Shown in pieces: positions 26,615-36,228 of a stretch of 64,000 nt of DNA (positions are counted from its first letter, which is position 1; the number at the start of each line of letters is the position of its first letter). The stretch lies in the NCBI GenBank assembly GCA_026710545.1, contig JAPOQU010000090.1, positions 1-64,000 of the forward strand, given 5' to 3'. Position numbers and translations under genes: made by a program. The notes under the pieces are model-generated. The model saw only the letters and a program-made list of their open reading frames with translations. It did not search any database and was not told the DNA's origin. Source of the stretch: Gammaproteobacteria bacterium. Lineage in GTDB: Bacteria > Pseudomonadota > Gammaproteobacteria > Eutrophobiales > Eutrophobiaceae.

Positions 26615-27292
26615 ATGAGTTTCTCAAACATGTTCCGTGTCCACGACATCATGGCCAAACTCTCCCACCGGAGACCCGTCTTCCATTCCGAGGCGGATTT
26701 CCAGCACGCGTTCGCCTGGTTAGTGCATAGGGAAATGACCGACTACCAAGTACGGCTGGAGTTCAGACCGGACCCGCACGAGCGTGTCTATCTTGATATG
26801 TGGATCAAAAATATCAATCTCGCAATCGAACTGAAATACAAAACACGGGACGCCACATTAACTTACGAAGGAGAACGCTACTGTTTGCTTCGTCAGGGCG
26901 CCCATGACCTCGGCCGGTATGACTTTCTCAAGGACGTACAGCGGCTTGAAAATCTGCAACTGCAGGGAGTTGCCGGATCCGGGCTTGCAATCTTCCTGAC
27001 CAACGAGCACCTTTACTGGAACCCGCCAGGAAAACCCGGCCAAGTGGACAGGGCTTTCCATATACACGATGGACGGCATATCCACGGGGATCTGAGATGG
27101 TCTCCCCAAGCCGGTCCAGGAACGACCCGCAGCCGGGAACACCCTATCAACCTGATAGGGACATACGACCTCGAATGGCATGATTATGGCGAAAAAGAGG
27201 CGCTGCAGCCGCTCGTCTCAGGCAGGCGATTGGCAAACACACGATTTCGCTATCTGGCCGTCGAAGTAAGCAACCTCCCTGACACGATATGA
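26615..27292 (+). CDS. Hypothetical protein with PD-(D/E)XK-like core
   Basis: 225 residues from ATG 26615 ('MSFSNMFRVHDIMAKLSHRRPVFHSEADFQHAFAWLVHREM'). A restriction-endonuclease-like pattern is visible: Glu in 'FHSEADFQ', then 'ERVYLDMWIKNINLAIELKYKTR', i.e. D-x(n)-E-x-K. A DNA- or RNA-cleaving role is possible and would suit the defence-like context, but no named system is evident. The ribosome-binding site is weak. ATG 26630 is an alternative start. Confidence 0.6.
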   Translation: MSFSNMFRVHDIMAKLSHRRPVFHSEADFQHAFAWLVHREMTDYQVRLEFRPDPHERVYLDMWIKNINLAIELKYKTRDATLTYEGERYCLLRQGAHDLGRYDFLKDVQRLENLQLQGVAGSGLAIFLTNEHLYWNPPGKPGQVDRAFHIHDGRHIHGDLRWSPQAGPGTTRSREHPINLIGTYDLEWHDYGEKEALQPLVSGRRLANTRFRYLAVEVSNLPDTI

Positions 27293-27509
27293 CAAACGAA
27301 CGAATGGCCGCTCCTTGAGTTGTCTTCAGAGGCTCATTTAGCAAGCCCGCCTTGCAGCCGAACGCAGGCAAACCAGGACCCCGCAGGGAATCATGACTTG
27401 GATTGCTGTGGCACTGACCGCTGCGGCTGTCTATTATTCTTTGGAGAATTAAAGCTGGATACCGCGAGCAGTATAAGTGAACTCGTGCTGGCCTGTCCGT
27501 ATCTTACTG

Positions 27510-30500
27510 CTAGGTAAAATTATATGTGTTGGCTGATGCGATGGAACTAGCACGTAAATGAAACCAAGTCTCTGCTGGAAAAACGCTATCAAATGGCTCA
27601 ATAAGAGGTAGTAACTCTTGTAAAAGGTCATCCTCGGAGTTAGATAAACGAGTTGCAATAACTGTAAGCCCATTTTCAAGCCAATCAAACCAGGCATGCT
27701 GTGTTTCAAAGGCGCCAGATGTTCGCAACATTATCAGAAGGATTGTCAAGAGTTCGTCTTTGCTGATGGCTGGTGTAATATTGATTAGTTGATTTAAAAC
27801 ATGGTCAGCCAACGCAGTATCTCGGCTTGTTGCTGCGACGATGGCGACCAACTGCAGGCACATAAGTATCTCCTTCTCATCTCCACCCTCAATATCTCCT
27901 GCTAATTTCTTCACAGATTCCCGAGCGTTCTCCAGTTCCGTTGTGCCCAAGACATAGAATTGAGAATAAACTACAAGCGTTTCCAAAAAATGCTTTACAT
28001 TATCAGTCAACGCCTTTTCAAGTATTTGTGATAGTTCTTGTGGTAATGGTTCGGACAAGGGTTGATGGCCTAAAATATTTTCAGACGTGCTCACTATGGA
28101 ACTTATTCCTTCTTTCCGGTATTGCCCCAAAATATGATTCAAATTTTCTAGCCCTGACAACTGTCGACGCTCTTTTTCATGACGTGATTTGAGAGCAATG
28201 AGTCGGCCAAATATTTCATCGCGCACAGCTTGTGATGAACCAGGTAAAATAGGCGCATTTTCTTTCCAAGCATTAACGAATTCTGCATAAAATCCATCCA
28301 AAAACATGCATTCCTGAGTCCATTTCTGAAAGCCGTCAATATCTCCGGTTCCCCCAGACTCCGCCATGGTTCGTACAACCAAGCCAGTTTGCATCCATAC
28401 CCCTATCCGTTTCCAGTAGCCCGGATACTTATGCCCATTTTCTAGCAGGTGAACCCGGTTGAGTATAAAGTTCGCTGTAACCTGAAGTAGCCTGTACAGG
28501 TTAGTGCCATTCTGTTGCCCGAAGTCTTTGTCCAGTAGTTGAGTAACGGCCTCCTCTGCAAACCCACGAAAGCGCGGATCATCCTGTCGGTACAGAGCAA
28601 TGTCCAAGGCACCCAGTAACGAAAACGGATTACTTTTTGCATGGCAGACACTGAGCGCGCTCCAAAGAGTGTCATTGTCGATCTCGCACACCCATTGCCC
28701 GGGGGACAACTCGTCCGACAGTGTCCCTAAACAGCAGATATCAAGCCCGCCCGCAAGGTCTCTGCTCAGAAGCTTCTTGCGATATGGGATCAGCACTTTC
28801 TTGAAATAGATTTCAGGGGCCTGTGCGTCTGGGGCCGGGCCAACGAATCGCTCAAAATAGGCAATGGATTGTGGGACAACATCCTCAGCATTGAAATTAA
28901 GACCACGGCTTATTTTTTGGACTAGGCGGGATTGAAGAGCAGTAACGCCATTACCCGCTTCTTTGAATATGCTGGATAATTCCTGATTGTTTGCTGTGCG
29001 AAACTCAATATCTTTTAGAATATCTCGACAATCCATCGACGTGGGGCCTAGCCGGTCAATGATATTATCCAAGACAGCAAGCCTTGTTTCTGGGTCGGGC
29101 GAGAGCAACGTCAACTCTGGAACAGTCACCTGTTGAAAGTGTTCTTCATCTTTGTTATGAGTCCATTTCACGAAGATGGTGCGGTCCTCAGCAATGCCTA
29201 CAGAGACCAACTTCCCGGTTTCGTCTTGAAGGGGTATTTCTTTATTTGTTGCAAAAACGTCTTTGGCAGCTTTAAATAAAGCATTGCCCTCCAATTGTAT
29301 ATCGGATCCAATTGTCAGAAGATAATCTAACTTAAAACCGCATCGTTCAGCAAAATCGGGAATCGAGGTCATCAGCAGATTGCGTTCAACCTCTGGCAAT
29401 TGCTCAAGAAACAAGCTTCCATAACCCTGCTGCATGTCATGGTCAAGCTTTGAAATAGCTTCCTGTCCTAATGTCAGCGCCATCTTAATTATATCCGCGT
29501 TAGCGGCGCGCAGTGGCTGCAGTACGTAACGTTCCAGCCATTCAGTATAATGAGCACGTCGCTCTACTGTTATTTCTGTCAGTGGACCGATTAAACGCAC
29601 CAGATAAAGAGCGATAGTATCGCGAACTGAATTGCTGAGACCATCCGCCGCATAGTGTTTACGATTTAAAACAGACATCATCAGTAAATAGCGCCATACC
29701 CAGCCGGAACCCGTAGCAGCCTGTTCTGGACTCAATTCCAAATCTTGCCATAAACGGGGAATTACATGTCCGTGGGAAATTTGTGTTTGTTGGGACAATG
29801 CCTGTGCTTCTGCGGCGGTTGCAAGATAGGACGCATTGAATCTCTCATGGGCCTGCCTAATGAGGCGCAATTCCACACCTTCCCTCAGTTGACCGTTATC
29901 CACTGATGAACCCTTCAGCCAATGGATTAATTCCTCGGGATCAAGGGGTATAAAAGTAAACCCGCCGTGTCTGAGTATATGTCGGAAGCCCCAGTGCTCA
30001 GCAACACTGATATGTTTTCGTTTAAGCAAGTAACGCAACACGTCCAGCATACAGACAATGGGAACCGTTTTCCCGGAGGGGCGAGTCAGGGCTGGGAATT
30101 TGTTATAGAATCGGTCATCAAAACATAGTGCATCGTACGCGTCATTGCCCGCCGACAAATGCCTTATAGATTCAAGTTGTGTGTCATTATTGCGGGCCTG
30201 CTCAAGTAGGCCACCAGAGCGAGGTAGAAACGATGCAGAGCCGGAAGCCACTGCGTCACGTAAAATACGCCGAATATCTTCAATTTTATTGATGAGTTGC
30301 TCGCCGGTATCACCGGCCTCAAGCAATTCGTACTGTTCTTCCAGCACGTCCGGATGAACTTGAATATCCAGACCTGCAGTGCTGATTAGTTGTAACATAT
30401 CAACATCTTGCAGGTAGGATAGAGCGCTTCGGTCTATGTAGAAGGTTTTGTTAAGAACTGAGGGTGGGAGGTTTGTACGCTCAGTCTGTCCCATTCTGTT

Positions 30501-33500
30501 AAAGTGATGCATTGCGCGATCATAATCATTTGTATCTATTTTCCCTTCTTTATGGAGCAAAACGCAGAGATCTGCTATCGTGATAATTAAATCATCATGC
30601 AAACTTGTGTCTGCGCGCTGTTCCATTAGCGAACCCGCTTTATAGATTGGTAGAACACAAACGACCTTACCTCTGGCATCCCTGGCCAATTGTAAAAGTA
30701 CAGCCAGTTCAGGCCCGACTTCACTTGTAATATTTGGAGATGGTTTGGACTGAAGTTCGGCGACACACAGTTGACTTCGATTCAAGAGTTTTTGCACCTG
30801 TTTGGCTGCTTCAATACGGGAAGGCTGATGAAAACGCGCTTGTCCCTTTTCTTGAAACAACATCTCCATGACATTGGGTGAAAACTTGACATGGTGAAAC
30901 GTTTTCAGTGCGGTTTCCAACAGGTTCAGCTTGGCAAGGACCATAATGGAAGTGATATCTAGTCCGATTATCCAATTGTCATGCAGTTCAACCGGTGTGC
31001 GAGCGCAAGCAATCAGCGGCAAAACTATTTTGCGCTGAATATCCGATGTTAGGCTATTCTGAGTAGAGACTTGAAAGATGAGCCGCGCCAATGACATGTT
31101 GAATTTGTTGACCGCTACACTGGTCGGCAACTCTCCACTAGACCATTTTTTCTCTATCTCATCCAGGTGAACTTGGCGTTCTGGTATCAAATCAGTGACA
31201 AATTCCTTTATGTCTACTCGCCGCAGTGGACCGTGATCGTCTGAGGAATGCTCAGCAGCCCGATTGAGCCAGTCCGGATTGGCTTCATTCTCGTGCCCAA
31301 GTTGGAAATGCAGCCAATATGCAGATGCCAGGACATGCGGGTCATTGTGTGCTTTTTTTGCTGCCAGCTCTGCTAGTTCCAAAGCGCGTTGCGGTGTTTT
31401 ATCTAGTTGGCCGGCAAGTGTCGCCAGGCTCATTAAAAATTCGGGTTCCGATATATCTCGTTGCGCCCACGCCCGTTCGATGATTGTCACGATGTGCTCC
31501 CAATCACCGGAGCAGATCGCGATATTGATGTCGATATTGTGATCAGCCTGCAAGCCTCTGGTGTTCAGGAGTGTATCGTTGACTTGTTTTGCCTCATGAT
31601 ACTGGCCAACATGAAACAATGTGAATGCCTTTATTTCCTTCAAGTCATCGCTTTGCTCCACGATGTCGTTATTACACTTTATAAACTCAAGAGTCGCCTC
31701 ATGGTCGAAAGAAGATTGGTCACCCAAACACCAGATAACATTAAGCGCATTGTCCTCGTTTCGGACGCGCTCAAACAGGTCACAAGCATATGGCAGTAGT
31801 GCTGAACGGTCACCCAATCCTTTTATATAGGAAACCAGACTTTGTAAGGCGGGAAGACTTTTTTCCTCACGGTAAAGCTTTTCAAGATCCTGACGAGTGT
31901 CTTTTCCTTCACGTCGACTGATGATTGCGAACAGGTACCTTGAATGAATTTCACCGATTTCGACAGTATGCTTTTCGACCAGCGCACGCGCCTTCTCACT
32001 CTGATTGCCTTCTACCAGTGCTGCGACCTGCATGGCCACCAAAAAAGGCACCGGCATTATCTTTCTCAAGCGAGTTTGATGCTGTTCAAGATAGATGACC
32101 CTATCACTTGGCGTCATTACTTGTTCATTTATAAGACATTCCGCGTTAAGTTCAGGGTCGGCGAGTCCTCCGCATTCTTTTCTTTGTTCCAGATATTGTT
32201 TTAACGGCTTGTTGTCGTATGGGATATTGAAGACATGGGCAAAGTCAATGACATCAACTGCTATTGAATTTCCCGTTTCCACGAGTTGACGAATTTCTTT
32301 GCGAGCCGCATTCAGTTTCGCCCTGTTTGGGATCATTAACCGAAGCCATAGCTTCCAATTACTGATGAACTTTGTGAACTGCTCATCATCTTGAACTACG
32401 GGATGCTGATTGAAGTATTCAAAGCACTCCGTAGCGCGCGTATGAAATGTCTCCTTATCTGCCCCCTGACCAGGGGTAATGCCTGTATAGAGCGGCAGAC
32501 CTTCCAGTACCATCCCACGAAAACCATCAGGTAGTAGCATTGCTGCATTAATTTGTCCTTCAATCAAGGCAAGTGCGGGCATTTTCGGCCAATGTTTATC
32601 AAGGGTAACAAGCCGCGTGGATGCGTCCTCCCATTTTCCTAGTTTGGCCATAATCTTGGCCCAATTGAACCATCCAATAGGTGTAAAAAAATCGGGGGCA
32701 TCTTGTTTCTCTTGTTGTTTGAACCAGTTTAGTGCTTTGCTTTCACCTTTTAATCGGGCCAGCAAGGAAAAGAGGGTGGCTCTGGAATCGGGGTCATCTT
32801 GATCACGAAGAATACGAAGTGCCTTATTGTTGTCGTCGACGGCCTCTGCGATCAGGGCATCGACGATGGCCAAGTTTATATCGGGATAAGCCTTATGTGC
32901 TCTAGTCAACACTCCTCGGATATCCTTTGCCAAATCGAGGGTTTCTTCATCAATGGCGCATAACCGGGCGGTCCAATAGTCGATCTTAACTTTAAGGGAA
33001 TCAGATATTGTGGAAAGATTATTGTTATTGCTACTTACGCGCTGTCGCAATGTCTGAATATCTTCTATCGTCTTCCTATGGCTAAACACCCGGAACGAGA
33101 GAATGTTAGATAATGCTTGTTCCATATTGCCATCAAGAATTTGTTGAACATGTGGGTCTGGTGCAAGTTGTCGGCTGATTTGGACACCAATCATCCCGAC
33201 AACATCACCTCCGAGTGTGTAGGCGAGCAGGATATTGACCGCCCGCTCAAGGTTTTCAAGATCAGCATTGGCTGCCCTAGCTGCGAGATCGGTATAGTCT
33301 AAAATATCGGTGTTTACATTGAATTCAATCTTTCCTTGACATGCTATGTTGATGCTGTCTTGCGAATAACTACCTTGTTTTCGCGTCAAATTGTAAAATA
33401 CAATCTTGGAGTATTTTCTATGCAGATTATGTTGTATGACCTTTACTAAGGTAGACTTTATTTTCCTTATCGTCTTATCAGACGTTACCTGGATAGCTAC

Positions 33501-33725
33501 TTTGGCCTCGTCGTCTGCAAGGTCTATCCCTGGGAAGTTTTTTTTCTCATCTATATTTAGATTTCTCAGGCTCCTGAAGCCATATAGCACTTTAAAGAGG
33601 TCACAAAAGACATCTTCACATATTGAATTGATGTCAAAGTGCCCTGCTTTTACCGACATTTCTACTTCAGAGGTTAATACAGCCAATTCCCGCCGAAAAT
33701 AATTGATTAATATCTGCTGGTTCAC
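27510..33725 (-). CDS. Giant SMEK-like / TPR / PIN-domain protein (2071 aa)
   Basis: The N-terminal ~180 residues resemble the SMEK-type domain ('NFPGIDLADDEAKVAIQVTSDKTIRKIKSTLVKVI', 'YSKIVFYNLTRKQ'), which is found at the front of putative defence proteins. Residues ~200-1050 are helical, TPR-like repeats ('ALELAELAAKKAHNDPHVLASAYWLHFQLG'). Near residues 1095-1330 a PIN-like domain is suggested by 'KTFYIDRSALSYLQDVDMLQ', 'VHPDVLEEQYELL', 'DAYDALCFDDRFYNK' and 'VPIVCMLDVLRYLLKR'. The C-terminal ~700 residues are also helical and unrecognised. A sensor-scaffold-nuclease layout would suit a single-gene defence or abortive-infection system. That role is inference. The gene stands alone, and nothing essential appears truncated. 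Confidence 0.7.
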   Translation of the reverse strand: MNQQILINYFRRELAVLTSEVEMSVKAGHFDINSICEDVFCDLFKVLYGFRSLRNLNIDEKKNFPGIDLADDEAKVAIQVTSDKTIRKIKSTLVKVIQHNLHRKYSKIVFYNLTRKQGSYSQDSINIACQGKIEFNVNTDILDYTDLAARAANADLENLERAVNILLAYTLGGDVVGMIGVQISRQLAPDPHVQQILDGNMEQALSNILSFRVFSHRKTIEDIQTLRQRVSSNNNNLSTISDSLKVKIDYWTARLCAIDEETLDLAKDIRGVLTRAHKAYPDINLAIVDALIAEAVDDNNKALRILRDQDDPDSRATLFSLLARLKGESKALNWFKQQEKQDAPDFFTPIGWFNWAKIMAKLGKWEDASTRLVTLDKHWPKMPALALIEGQINAAMLLPDGFRGMVLEGLPLYTGITPGQGADKETFHTRATECFEYFNQHPVVQDDEQFTKFISNWKLWLRLMIPNRAKLNAARKEIRQLVETGNSIAVDVIDFAHVFNIPYDNKPLKQYLEQRKECGGLADPELNAECLINEQVMTPSDRVIYLEQHQTRLRKIMPVPFLVAMQVAALVEGNQSEKARALVEKHTVEIGEIHSRYLFAIISRREGKDTRQDLEKLYREEKSLPALQSLVSYIKGLGDRSALLPYACDLFERVRNEDNALNVIWCLGDQSSFDHEATLEFIKCNNDIVEQSDDLKEIKAFTLFHVGQYHEAKQVNDTLLNTRGLQADHNIDINIAICSGDWEHIVTIIERAWAQRDISEPEFLMSLATLAGQLDKTPQRALELAELAAKKAHNDPHVLASAYWLHFQLGHENEANPDWLNRAAEHSSDDHGPLRRVDIKEFVTDLIPERQVHLDEIEKKWSSGELPTSVAVNKFNMSLARLIFQVSTQNSLTSDIQRKIVLPLIACARTPVELHDNWIIGLDITSIMVLAKLNLLETALKTFHHVKFSPNVMEMLFQEKGQARFHQPSRIEAAKQVQKLLNRSQLCVAELQSKPSPNITSEVGPELAVLLQLARDARGKVVCVLPIYKAGSLMEQRADTSLHDDLIITIADLCVLLHKEGKIDTNDYDRAMHHFNRMGQTERTNLPPSVLNKTFYIDRSALSYLQDVDMLQLISTAGLDIQVHPDVLEEQYELLEAGDTGEQLINKIEDIRRILRDAVASGSASFLPRSGGLLEQARNNDTQLESIRHLSAGNDAYDALCFDDRFYNKFPALTRPSGKTVPIVCMLDVLRYLLKRKHISVAEHWGFRHILRHGGFTFIPLDPEELIHWLKGSSVDNGQLREGVELRLIRQAHERFNASYLATAAEAQALSQQTQISHGHVIPRLWQDLELSPEQAATGSGWVWRYLLMMSVLNRKHYAADGLSNSVRDTIALYLVRLIGPLTEITVERRAHYTEWLERYVLQPLRAANADIIKMALTLGQEAISKLDHDMQQGYGSLFLEQLPEVERNLLMTSIPDFAERCGFKLDYLLTIGSDIQLEGNALFKAAKDVFATNKEIPLQDETGKLVSVGIAEDRTIFVKWTHNKDEEHFQQVTVPELTLLSPDPETRLAVLDNIIDRLGPTSMDCRDILKDIEFRTANNQELSSIFKEAGNGVTALQSRLVQKISRGLNFNAEDVVPQSIAYFERFVGPAPDAQAPEIYFKKVLIPYRKKLLSRDLAGGLDICCLGTLSDELSPGQWVCEIDNDTLWSALSVCHAKSNPFSLLGALDIALYRQDDPRFRGFAEEAVTQLLDKDFGQQNGTNLYRLLQVTANFILNRVHLLENGHKYPGYWKRIGVWMQTGLVVRTMAESGGTGDIDGFQKWTQECMFLDGFYAEFVNAWKENAPILPGSSQAVRDEIFGRLIALKSRHEKERRQLSGLENLNHILGQYRKEGISSIVSTSENILGHQPLSEPLPQELSQILEKALTDNVKHFLETLVVYSQFYVLGTTELENARESVKKLAGDIEGGDEKEILMCLQLVAIVAATSRDTALADHVLNQLINITPAISKDELLTILLIMLRTSGAFETQHAWFDWLENGLTVIATRLSNSEDDLLQELLPLIEPFDSVFPAETWFHLRASSIASANTYNFT

Positions 33726-34107
33726 TTTACTAACCTATTAATTAATACAATCGTCAGATTCGATATGGAAAAGAGGGCCCCCAAATAATCAAAACCTGTA
33801 TTCACAGCAATTAATCTTGTCAATCTGCAATGGTGCTCTTGTTATTGTGGCGGATGATTAGTTGAGGTTTAATCCATCAGTCCTGTTATTTTGGGAAGGC
33901 GTCAGAACGCTGCAGGTGCATCAGAATTTTAAGCTTTTCCAGGTAGGATGTCATGCTTATCTTCGGAACACGTCGGATGTTGAAACTGAAAAACAACACC
34001 TGCCGCAGGCTGTCCAGGCTGCTGCACTTGACAGTTCAGGTCTATGTGGTTTAATCGTGTTTCGCAATTTATTTTAATTCAAACCATGCAAGGAGGCGTT
34101 AAGGACA
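33726..34107. other. Intergenic stretch without a supported gene
   Basis: AT-rich upstream region of the giant gene, followed by a stretch (33862-34077) open in one frame but without protein character or ribosome-binding site. It ends in a good ribosome-binding site ('aaggaggcg') for the small gene at 34108. Confidence 0.45.
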
Positions 34108-34338
34108 ATGACCGTAGACCCCGAATTATCCCGAGAACTCATCACCCTTCTTTCCAACCGCGATAAGCCGGCATCCGTCAACAAGGTGATTGACCTCATC
34201 CTGTCCGTCTGTCCCGACAGGGATGCGGAGGATTTGGTATTTCATGTTTAGTGTGTCGATGACGCCGGGGGAGTTGTCCCCCATGAGGAAACCGGCCTGC
34301 CGACCACGATTATCAAGGCGGACTGGCTCGCTGTGTGA
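34108..34338 (+). pseudogene. Small hypothetical gene interrupted by an in-frame TAG
   Basis: Not in the ORF track. ATG 34108 follows 'aaggaggcgttaagga'. The frame reads 'MTVDPELSRELITLLSNRDK', 'PASVNKVIDLILSVCPDRDAEDLVFHV', TAG at 34249-34251, then continues in the same frame as 'CVDDAGGVVPHEETGLPTTIIKADWLAV' to TGA at 34336-34338. The second half reads like real protein, so a Tyr codon has probably become amber. Either a 47-residue peptide is made or a ~75-residue protein has been lost. Function unknown. Confidence 0.5.
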
Positions 34339-34383
34339 TATATCAAATACAGTTGAATAATAAATTTTCTGATTGAAGGCATC

Positions 34384-34926
34384 ATGATGAGTCCTGAAAA
34401 AATCATCCAATCGTTACTGGAAGAGTTCAAAAAACTGGAGCAGACCGAAATAAAACAAACACAATGGAGCCGCGCGGTCCTGACTGCGTTGTGTCGCGTT
34501 GGACGACAATTGGGCTGCTCTGTCTGGGCGTCGTCACAGTTTGTTAATAGGGAGGACAAGGACGGTGGCGAATGGTTATATGACGTTACCTGGCTTAAGT
34601 ACAAAGGTGACTTTCTGAAATTATCGCCGATGGTTGCGGAATGTGAATGGGGCAATATTGGCGCTATTAAAGATGATTTTGAAAAGCTCATCCTTGCGCG
34701 TGCCGCGGTTCGGGTGATGGTGTTCGACGGGATGTACTGTAAGAATGGCGCAGAAGGTATCGTAAACAAGTTCTGCGATTGGGTCGGCGCATACGAAAGC
34801 AGTCAAAAACGGGATACTTACCTGTTGATAGGATATGAGAGAGATGAAAAATACAACTGGTGGTTCCGGTATTTCAACATCCTTGTAGATGACCCTAGTC
34901 AACAGCCCATACTTACAAGGTTATAG
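34384..34926 (+). CDS. Hypothetical protein, 180 aa
   Basis: Starts at ATG 34384 or 34387 with 'gaagg' upstream. Sequence character is that of a real, soluble, aromatic-rich protein ('QTQWSRAVLTALCRVGRQLGCSVWASSQFVNRED', 'DGGEWLYDVTWLKYKGDF', 'LPPMVAECEWG'-like core, 'LLIGYERDEKYNWWFRYFNI'). I do not recognise the family. A Glu/Asp-rich central region with 'ECEWG' could suggest a nuclease-like fold, but this is weak. It follows the broken small gene by 45 bases and may have formed an operon with it. Confidence 0.6.
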   Translation: MMSPEKIIQSLLEEFKKLEQTEIKQTQWSRAVLTALCRVGRQLGCSVWASSQFVNREDKDGGEWLYDVTWLKYKGDFLKLSPMVAECEWGNIGAIKDDFEKLILARAAVRVMVFDGMYCKNGAEGIVNKFCDWVGAYESSQKRDTYLLIGYERDEKYNWWFRYFNILVDDPSQQPILTRL

Positions 34927-34967
34927 TACCTGCTCGGACAAAATTTAAGCGTTACTCCACTTGGCTG

Positions 34968-35903
34968 CTATATTGGCGATGCGTAATTGATATGCGGATG
35001 TCTTCCTCGTTTTTTTGCAATGCATATCTTTTCAATTACGTCTTTGCGCCAGCACATTCCAAGAGCCGCTCCTTCCTCCTCAGGTCCTATCCTGCCGCTA
35101 TAACAGCCAACAAATTCTATAGCTTTAGAACCAAGAAAAACGTCATCTCGCTCCCAAAATCCTGGATCATCTGGACCCAACCTGCTGTAGGGATCAACGG
35201 TATCCCAAGTACCAAAGTATGAAGCGAAAACCGGTGAACCTGACATTCCTTCCCGGGTTTGAGAATCCAGAAAAAAAGCCGGTAATTTAATCCCACCACT
35301 AAGTCCTCCGAACTGCCGAGGTTTCCCGCCAATTGTAATGTCGTAGTGTGGTTCAGAAGCGATGTAGCCAGATTTCCATAACGGTAGGCCGAACCCTACA
35401 CTAATGGATCGTGGAAACCCAACGATGAACACAGTGCCCCCTGGCTCGACAGGAATACGAGCGCCACTAATACGATTTACCGCATTATGCATAAATTCTG
35501 GGCAAGAAGCGGGTCGCTGCAAGGGTAAGGCAATTACATCACAACGCGAGCTGAGCTCAGGGTGTTCTAACCAGAGGGGTTCATCGTTTTGATAAATGGA
35601 GACATCAAAAGGTACTATTCCAAAAGATCCTTCAGGGGAATCTTCAATGTCATATGAGGATAGTTTGGCTACTAAACGGGTTGGAAAACGCCCGTTCAAA
35701 AGTGGCCTGTTCTCCAAGAAGTGCTTGCCGCTGACGTTGTGCCAATTCGTAATGAGAAACCACTCATCATTAATTTCAAAGAAAAAGGCGCTTCCTGTCG
35801 CTATCATTCCTTGCTCATCATACATTTGCAGTTCGAACGGACACTGGGAATAAGTACTTCGAACTCCTTTTTCAGGCATTTTCGATTTCTCCGCACATAA
35901 CAT
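34968..35903 (-). CDS. Trypsin-like serine protease domain protein
   Basis: 311 residues. The chymotrypsin-fold triad is visible: His in 'FLITNWHNVSGKHF', Asp in 'SSRCDVIALPL' and Ser in 'REGMSGSPVFASY'. There is no signal peptide, so it should be cytoplasmic. Such trypsin-like modules are common in conflict systems as effectors or processors and also occur as stand-alone proteins in genomic islands. The start is either ATG 35903 or ATG 35879 ('MPEKGVRSTYSQCPFELQMYD'). No obvious partner is adjacent. Confidence 0.82.
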   Translation of the reverse strand: MLCAEKSKMPEKGVRSTYSQCPFELQMYDEQGMIATGSAFFFEINDEWFLITNWHNVSGKHFLENRPLLNGRFPTRLVAKLSSYDIEDSPEGSFGIVPFDVSIYQNDEPLWLEHPELSSRCDVIALPLQRPASCPEFMHNAVNRISGARIPVEPGGTVFIVGFPRSISVGFGLPLWKSGYIASEPHYDITIGGKPRQFGGLSGGIKLPAFFLDSQTREGMSGSPVFASYFGTWDTVDPYSRLGPDDPGFWERDDVFLGSKAIEFVGCYSGRIGPEEEGAALGMCWRKDVIEKICIAKKRGRHPHINYASPI

Positions 35904-36228
35904 ACTCAGGGCTAGTTGGCGTATACGTAAATCATTATGATTGACATTGTCCCACGTGATGACAGCGTCTTACGGAATCCGCAGTTAGGTCGCGCCAATG
36001 TCGATGTACGTCATCAAATCAGTTCCTTAAACTCCTGCCATAGGTCGGCTGTGACCGGCAGCCTGGATGAAGACAGAATCACCAGGTACTCATCCGCACT
36101 TTTTTCTGGACAGCAGTCGGGTGCGAATGCGTTTGGCGCTGCTTTCCAATTTTGTACTACGAGCAGTTTACGGGGATAACACCAATTTGAATTGCTGGGC
36201 ACCGAATGGACCAGATGCTGATAGCGGA
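35904..36228. other. Intergenic stretch without a supported gene
   Basis: It lies between two minus-strand genes. Only short overlapping ORFs without family patterns occur. Confidence 0.45.

Noticed and set aside
26103-26618. Plus-strand ORF of 171 aa overlapping the end of dctM
   Set aside because: The first part is dctM in the wrong frame. Only the later piece looks protein-like and it has no start; noted as possible debris.
27393-27452. 19-codon ORF 'MTWIAVALTAAAVYYSLEN' with a weak ribosome-binding site
   Set aside because: It ends like the small membrane gene at 61155 ('SLEN') and could be a relic. It is too short and isolated to call as a gene.
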